From Paenibacillus sp. 1011MAR3C5 (lineage in GTDB: Bacteria > Bacillota > Bacilli > Paenibacillales > Paenibacillaceae), in the NCBI RefSeq assembly GCF_003591485.1, contig NZ_QZCF01000010.1:62001-126000 (forward strand): DNA of 64,000 nt, read 5' to 3'. The position numbers and the translations under genes are program-made. The notes beneath the pieces are model-generated. The model saw only the letters and a list, made by a program, of their open reading frames with translations, was not told where the DNA came from and searched no databases. Positions within the stretch are counted from its first letter, which is position 1, and each line of letters begins with the position of its first letter. Positions 58,985-64,000 of this stretch are shown in pieces.

Positions 58985-60223
58985 ATGGAGAGAGTCGTCA
59001 TAACAGGGATGGGCGTGCTGTCGCCGCTTGGCAATGATACAGCGACATTTTGGCAACGATTGATTCGGGGTGAGTCGGGCATTGGCATCATTGATGCCTT
59101 CGATACCTCCAGGCATAAAACCAAAATTGCCGGACTTGTAAAAGGCTTCGATGCCGAGGAACGTTTTGGCCGAAAAGAAGCGCGGCGGATGGACCGATTC
59201 ACGCAATTCGCTCTCGCAGCTGCGGAGGAAGCACTAGTGGATTCAGGACTTGATCTTAATGCGGCGGACAAGGAACGGATCGGCGTATACGTCGGCTCGG
59301 GCATCGGCGGCATCGGCACGCTGCTCGATCAAGCCAAAGTGCTGGCAGAGAGAGGGCCCGAACGCGTCAGCCCGACGCTTGTGCCGATGCTGATCTCCAA
59401 TATGGCGGCTGCAACAATCAGTATCCGGTACGGCTTTACCGGACCGACTCTATCACCTGTTACAGCTTGCTCGATCGGCAATACGGCAATCGGCGAGGCT
59501 TGGCGCTTGATTCGCTCCGGAGAAGCCGATGCGGTAGTCGCAGGCGGCGCAGAAGCCGCTATTGCGGATATTTCCCTCGCGAGCTTCGGCAATGCAACGT
59601 CGCTGTCTACGCGCAATGATGACCCGACACGGGCGAGCAGACCGTTCGACGCCGGACGGGATGGCTTCGTGATGGGCGAAGGCGCAGGAATCGTCGTGCT
59701 GGAGTCGCTCTCTCACGCGCTCCGAAGAGGGGCGCGCATTCATGCCGAGGTGATCGGATACGGAGCCAGCTCCGACGCGTACCACATGGTCGCCACCCAT
59801 CCCGAAGGAAGCGGGGCCTACCTTGCGATGAAGCAAGCGCTCCGCAGCGCGGGATTGCAGCCAAAGGACATCGATGTCATCAGCGCCCATGCTACCAGCA
59901 CCGAGCTTGGCGATCGCTCCGAGACTGCCGCCATTAAGCGGCTGTTCGGCGAGCAGGCGCGCCACATCCCCGTGACGGCCAACAAGTCCATGATTGGTCA
60001 CATGTTCGGCGCAGCAGGAGGGGCGGAAGCGATCGCGCTTGTGAAAAGCTTGCAGGAAGGCCTCATTCCGCCGACAATCAATCAGGAGTCTCCAGACCCG
60101 GATTGTGATCTGGACTACGTGCCGAACGCAGCGCGGCAAGCTCATCTTACAATCGGCTTGTCCAATTCCTTCGGCTTCGGCGGTCATAACGCAGTCATCG
60201 CGCTTCGCCGCTATGACGAATAA
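58985..60223 (+). CDS. fabF: 3-oxoacyl-ACP synthase II (FabF-type), solitary
   Basis: A 412-residue elongating condensing enzyme that extends acyl-ACP with malonyl-ACP. The catalytic triad is visible: C162 in PVTACSIGNTA, one His in SAHATSTELGD (usually NAHGTST), and one in NKSMIGHMFGAAGG. GGAGG lies 9 nt before the ATG. It is not clustered with acpP or fabD as housekeeping fabF often is. It is divergent from an MmyB-type regulator, so it may be a second, regulated KAS II or serve a specialised lipid. A monomodular type II PKS role is less likely without partners. Confidence 0.9.
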   Translation: MERVVITGMGVLSPLGNDTATFWQRLIRGESGIGIIDAFDTSRHKTKIAGLVKGFDAEERFGRKEARRMDRFTQFALAAAEEALVDSGLDLNAADKERIGVYVGSGIGGIGTLLDQAKVLAERGPERVSPTLVPMLISNMAAATISIRYGFTGPTLSPVTACSIGNTAIGEAWRLIRSGEADAVVAGGAEAAIADISLASFGNATSLSTRNDDPTRASRPFDAGRDGFVMGEGAGIVVLESLSHALRRGARIHAEVIGYGASSDAYHMVATHPEGSGAYLAMKQALRSAGLQPKDIDVISAHATSTELGDRSETAAIKRLFGEQARHIPVTANKSMIGHMFGAAGGAEAIALVKSLQEGLIPPTINQESPDPDCDLDYVPNAARQAHLTIGLSNSFGFGGHNAVIALRRYDE

Positions 60224-60390
60224 AGCCAAGTTGCTGTTTCGTATAAGGTTCATCTTGCTAATGGTGATTCGTAACTAATAAAAAGTGGCGGCACTGTCCC
60301 CCCTAAACTTAATGAAATAAAAAAATGACGGTGCCGCACATCTGCTATTAGTGTTTCCTCACAACGCTAAGCACCCCATCCGCGCATCAA

Positions 60391-60428
60391 AAAAGGCGTC
60401 CCTCCGTCGATCGATAGAGGGATGCCTT
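60391..60428 (-). terminator. Terminator of the mglBAC operon
   Basis: AAGGCGTCCCTC / GAGGGATGCCTT with one mismatch. On the minus strand it is followed by TTTTTT. Between fabF and here, 60224-60390, no gene is seen. Confidence 0.8.
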
Positions 60429-60439
60429 TGCTTAACCGT

Positions 60440-61459
60440 TTATTTCTTCGCCATATATTTGCGAATGTCGAAGGCGACGGCCGATACGATGATGAGGCCT
60501 TTAATAATAAGCTGCCAATACGGGCTGACGCCGATGAACGTCAAGCCGTAGTTGATGACACCGAAAATAAGCACCCCTGCCATGACGCCCGGCACCGTGC
60601 CGATGCCACCTGCCGTGGAGACACCCCCGACGACACAGGCCGCGATCGCGTCCAGCTCGTACATATTGCCGTAGTTGTTCGTCGCGCCGCCTGTGCGGGC
60701 AGCTTCGAGCACCCCTGCCAAGCCGTACAGAGCTCCGGAGATGGCGTAAATCATGATCAGGTTGCGCGCCACGTTAATGCCGGAGACATGTGCAGCCTGC
60801 ACATTGCCGCCGATGGCATACATGTTTTTGCCGAGACGGGTTTTGTTGAAGATCACCCAGCAGATCAGAGCAACCGCGATCGCAATCAGCACGATGTATG
60901 GAATGGAATAACCGCCGCCAAGATCGATATAGCCTGAGCCGAACTGCGTAAAGTCTTTGCGCAGGCCGCCGATTGGCTGAGACTGGTTCGGCTCCATATC
61001 GAAGTAGATCGAGTTGACGCCGTAGATGCCAACCATCGTTCCTAGCGTCGCGATGAACGGCGGCACATGCAGCTTGGCGATAATAATGCCGTTAATGAAC
61101 CCCACCAGAAGTCCCGCCACAATTCCAATCACAATCGGAATGCCGACCCATAGCTGCGGCAGGTCCGGGAAGAAGCGATTCGCATACGTATCAATCTGCA
61201 GCATCGAAGCCGAGATGACCGCAGTCAGTCCCACAACGCGTCCCGCTGATAAGTCAACGCCGCCTGTAATGAGAATGAAAGCCGCGCCTAGCGCAATAAT
61301 TAGCCGCGTTGAAGATTGCTGTAAAATATCCCGGAGCGTCGAGAATGCCAGAAAGTTGGGATCCGCGATCGCAATGCCGACGACGAGCGCAATCAGCACA
61401 ATGAAAATAGCGCGCTGCGCCATATATTCCTTCACTCTAAAATTGGATTGTAAGTTCAT
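60440..61459 (-). CDS. mglC: MglC galactoside ABC permease
   Basis: A 339-residue CUT2 permease with eight to ten hydrophobic segments. Blocks include TRLIIALGAAFILITGGVDLSAG, GNVQAAHVSGINVARN and LDAIAACVVGGVSTAGGIGTVPG. It is assigned to the galactose/methyl-galactoside system because the binding protein two genes upstream matches MglB. It overlaps mglA by 23 nt and is followed by the operon terminator. Confidence 0.9.
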   Translation of the reverse strand: MNLQSNFRVKEYMAQRAIFIVLIALVVGIAIADPNFLAFSTLRDILQQSSTRLIIALGAAFILITGGVDLSAGRVVGLTAVISASMLQIDTYANRFFPDLPQLWVGIPIVIGIVAGLLVGFINGIIIAKLHVPPFIATLGTMVGIYGVNSIYFDMEPNQSQPIGGLRKDFTQFGSGYIDLGGGYSIPYIVLIAIAVALICWVIFNKTRLGKNMYAIGGNVQAAHVSGINVARNLIMIYAISGALYGLAGVLEAARTGGATNNYGNMYELDAIAACVVGGVSTAGGIGTVPGVMAGVLIFGVINYGLTFIGVSPYWQLIIKGLIIVSAVAFDIRKYMAKK

Positions 61460-62999
61460 GGCTATTCCCCTTTGCTTCCGTCCTGCGCTGCTGCGCGGCT
61501 AACCGCATAATCTCCGCCTCCGTAGCTTCCCTGCCTTCGACGATGCCGGTAACCCGCCCTTCGCTCATGACCATGATCCGATCGGACATGCCCAGCAGCT
61601 CCGGCATCTCGGACGAGATCATGATGATGCTTTTCCCTTCCTTCGCCAGTCCCGCAATAATTGTATAAATCTCGAACTTGGCCCCTACGTCGATGCCTCT
61701 TGTCGGTTCGTCCAGCAGCAGAATATCCGGCTCCGTCAGCAGCCATCTCGCCAGCAGCACCTTCTGCTGGTTGCCGCCGGACAGATTGCGAATAAGCGTG
61801 TTCACGGAAGGCGTCTTCGTCCGCAGCAGCTCAACATTGCGCTCCGCCTCTTCCCTGCCCTTTCGCTCGTCCAGCAACCCGAAGCGGTTCCGGTAGCGGC
61901 CCAGATTGGCGATAATCGTATTCTCGTAGACCGACAGCACCGGGAAGATGCCTGTCACGCGCCGCTCCTCGGTCAGCAGAGCAATGTTATGCCGCTTCGC
62001 ATCGGACGGGGATTTGATCCGTATCGGCTTGCCGTCCATGATCAGCTTGCCGGAGGATACGCCCCTCAGTCCGAACAGCGCTTCAATCAGCTCCGTCCGC
62101 TGCGCGCCCACCAGCCCGCCCAGACCTAATATTTCGCCGCGGCGCAGCTCGAAGGATACATCCTGGAACGACTTCGGATTCACGGAAGTCAGGCCCTCTA
62201 CCTTTAACAACGGCGCGCCTGGAATATGCGTTCGCTGCGGGAACCGCTCCTTCAAGTCCCGGCCTACCATACGGGTAATGATCAGGTCGGTCGTCAGCTC
62301 TGCCGAAGGCCAAGTGCCGATGAGGCAGCCATCCCGCATAATCGTCACCTCATCGGCAATACGCAGAATCTCCTCCATCTTGTGCGAGATATAGATGATT
62401 GAGACGCCGCGCATCCGCAGGCGGTTAATAATCGTGAAGAGCTGCTCCACCTCATTGCCGGTCAGGGAGGAGGTGGGTTCATCCATGACGATCACCTTCG
62501 AATTGAACGACACCGCCTTGGCAATTTCCAGCGACTGAATCTTGGATACGGACAGTGAGCCCGTCCTGGCCTTGGGGTCGATATCCAGATCCAGATCACG
62601 GAACAAGTCCAGCGTATCCTGGTACATCCGCTTTTCGTTCACCAGCCGGAACAGCCCCGCCCAGAACATCGGGAACCGTCCAAGCCATATATTCTCCATC
62701 ACGCTGCGATGCTGCACGGGATGCAGCTCCTGATGAATCATGGAGATGCCGTGCGCGATCGCATCCCTGGAATTGCTGATCGCCGCCCTCTGGCCATCGA
62801 GTACAATCTCTCCTTCGTCCGGCTTGTAGATGCCAAACAGGCATTTCATCAAAGTCGACTTCCCGGCTCCGTTCTCACCCATCAGCGCATGAACGGTGCC
62901 CGGCCTTACCTTCAGCGTCACGCCGCTCAGCGCCTGTACACCGGGAAAGGCTTTGGATATTCTGCGCATCTCCAGTACATAAGGATCTGTCACTGTCAT
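61437..62999 (-). CDS. mglA: MglA galactoside ABC ATPase, tandem domains
   Basis: A 520-residue double ATPase. First domain: GENGAGKSTLMKCLFG, LSVSKIQSLEIAKAVSF and VIVMDEPTSSL. Second: GLVGAQRTELIEALFG (a QR instead of GK, typical of the degenerate second site), LSGGNQQKVLLARWL and ILLLDEPTRGID. A hairpin around 63044-63082 separates it from mglB and may lower its expression relative to the receptor. Confidence 0.92.
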   Translation of the reverse strand: MTVTDPYVLEMRRISKAFPGVQALSGVTLKVRPGTVHALMGENGAGKSTLMKCLFGIYKPDEGEIVLDGQRAAISNSRDAIAHGISMIHQELHPVQHRSVMENIWLGRFPMFWAGLFRLVNEKRMYQDTLDLFRDLDLDIDPKARTGSLSVSKIQSLEIAKAVSFNSKVIVMDEPTSSLTGNEVEQLFTIINRLRMRGVSIIYISHKMEEILRIADEVTIMRDGCLIGTWPSAELTTDLIITRMVGRDLKERFPQRTHIPGAPLLKVEGLTSVNPKSFQDVSFELRRGEILGLGGLVGAQRTELIEALFGLRGVSSGKLIMDGKPIRIKSPSDAKRHNIALLTEERRVTGIFPVLSVYENTIIANLGRYRNRFGLLDERKGREEAERNVELLRTKTPSVNTLIRNLSGGNQQKVLLARWLLTEPDILLLDEPTRGIDVGAKFEIYTIIAGLAKEGKSIIMISSEMPELLGMSDRIMVMSEGRVTGIVEGREATEAEIMRLAAQQRRTEAKGNSHELTIQF

Positions 63000-63043
63000 T
63001 GCATTCCCTCCACGTCAGTTGTTCTTATGCCATCTCCTGTGAT

Positions 63044-63082
63044 GCGAAAGGGGCAACGCCATGGAATGCCGTCGCCCCCTCC
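63044..63082 (-). promoter_or_regulatory. Intergenic hairpin between mglB and mglA
   Basis: Nine of eleven positions pair between GGGGCAACGCC and GCCGTCGCCCC. No T run follows on the minus strand, so it is likelier a stabilising or partial-attenuation hairpin that sets receptor excess. Confidence 0.5.
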
Positions 63083-63093
63083 TCAACTGCCGT

Positions 63094-64000
63094 TTATTTT
63101 GCGTCGGCTACATTGTCCTTCGTAATTTTCTTGTAAGCGATCCAGACATATTTGCCGTCAGTAATGTCGAAGCCTGTGTTATCTTTGGTCGGCGTCTCGC
63201 CTTTCGCAAGCACATCCGCCAGCGCAACCGATGCCGCGCCTTGGTTCTTCGCGTCGTTCAGCACCGTGCCGAGCAGCGTGCCGTCCTCCAGCGCTTGAAT
63301 GGCCGGAGCGGTAGCATCCACGCCGATTACCGGCATATACTTGTCGCCGCTGAAATAGCCCGCCGCCTTGAGTGCTTCGATCGCGCCAAGCGCCATGTCA
63401 TCGTTATTGGCGATAACCGCTTCGATCTTGTCACCATGAGAAGCCAGGAATGCTTGCATCTTCTCTTGGCCCTTCACACGGTCCCACATCGCTGTGTCTT
63501 CCGCGAGCGCCTCCACTTCAATGCCCGCATCCTGAATGGCCTGCACGGAGAACTTCGTCCGCAGTTCCGCGTCCTGATGACCCGGCTCGCCTTGCAGCAT
63601 GACATATTGCAGCTTGCCGTCTCCATTCTTGTCTGCCGCCGGATTCGCGTTCCAGTAATCGACCAGCAGCTGACCGGAGATCGTGCCCGATTCCTCTGCT
63701 TTTGCTCCGACATAATACACTTTATCCCACTTGTTCATATCTTCGGCAATCGGCTCGCGGTTCAGGAACACCACCGGAATGTCCGCGCCTTTTGCTTTGT
63801 CGATAATAACGCCTGCCGCCGTACGGTCGACCGGATTGATGATCATGGCTTTATATTTTTTGGAGATAAACAGGTCAACCTTCTCATTCTGCGTTGGCTG
63901 CGCGTTCTGGCTGTCGACAATGTCCAGCGATACCTTGCCCTCCGCTGCCGCTGACATCGCATTCCGTACGCCCGTCATGAACGTATCGTCAAACTTGTAG
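63094..64000 (-). CDS. mglB: MglB galactose-binding protein, cut by the window end
   Basis: The 3' part of a galactose/methyl-galactoside-binding protein. The frame continues past 63978 to the window edge (YKFDDTFMTGVRN...), so the signal peptide lies outside. MglB features are SQNAQPTQNEKVDLFISKKYKAMI, LQGEPGHQDAELRTKFSVQ, DTAMWDRVKGQEKMQAFL and VIANNDDMALGAIEALKAAG. It is the first gene of mglBAC. Confidence 0.9.
   Translation of the reverse strand, partial: YKFDDTFMTGVRNAMSAAAEGKVSLDIVDSQNAQPTQNEKVDLFISKKYKAMIINPVDRTAAGVIIDKAKGADIPVVFLNREPIAEDMNKWDKVYYVGAKAEESGTISGQLLVDYWNANPAADKNGDGKLQYVMLQGEPGHQDAELRTKFSVQAIQDAGIEVEALAEDTAMWDRVKGQEKMQAFLASHGDKIEAVIANNDDMALGAIEALKAAGYFSGDKYMPVIGVDATAPAIQALEDGTLLGTVLNDAKNQGAASVALADVLAKGETPTKDNTGFDITDGKYVWIAYKKITKDNVADAK

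Overview
The window looks like chromosome of a spore-forming, moderately GC-rich Bacillales bacterium, most likely Paenibacillus. The reasons are a bacillithiol-system YtxJ protein, a spore-coat transglutaminase (Tgl), a YheC/YheD-type ATP-grasp protein, a KinB-like kinase, the yhbD-bacE-bacF bactofilin operon, and a large GH87 alpha-1,3-glucanase with the domain layout known from Paenibacillus. Shine-Dalgarno sequences are strong, TTG and GTG starts are common, and most transcription units end in clear intrinsic terminators. The species assignment is inference from gene content.

Layout. 0-9 kb: a secreted LysM 5'-nucleotidase, a Fur-boxed ABC exporter, an FdhF/YdeP-type molybdoenzyme with FdhD, a divergent IF-3 paralogue and a HAD phosphatase. 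9.6-22 kb: a DHA2 efflux pump, the bactofilin operon, potABCD polyamine uptake, a GGDEF-EAL protein, and a YhgE/Pip membrane protein next to its probable TetR repressor. 22-30 kb: GNAT, YtxJ, an SLH protein, an ATP-grasp protein, and a three-gene operon (PaaK-like adenylating enzyme, SbnA-like, SbnB-like) predicted to make and perhaps activate L-2,3-diaminopropionate, followed by ohrR. 30-46 kb: methyltransferase, VTT membrane protein, lipoprotein cyclophilin, AA10 LPMO, Tgl, AraC regulator, secreted coiled-coil protein, GH87 glucanase, a cytosolic UshA-like phosphoesterase, and a divergent doxX/HxlR pair. 46-64 kb: hflX behind an attenuator-like leader, a 51-bp tandem repeat array, two CUT2-type sugar ABC transporters (the second is mglBAC, cut by the window end), a sensor kinase, a cache-GGDEF protein, an aldo/keto reductase, a CHRD protein with an apparent AUC start, and a solitary fabF divergent from an MmyB-type regulator.

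The gene set fits a soil polysaccharide degrader: LPMO and GH87 attack chitin and alpha-glucan outside the cell, ABC systems import sugars and polyamines, and diguanylate cyclase and kinase proteins adjust lifestyle. Four items deserve most attention. They are the hflX leader (short uORF with an RVR motif, antiterminator and terminator), the diaminopropionate operon with an adenylating enzyme but no visible NRPS, the two arrays of one 51-bp palindrome-bearing repeat family (each between convergent genes), and a matched pair of TGACY-N13-RGTCA palindromes at the TetR/yhgE locus.
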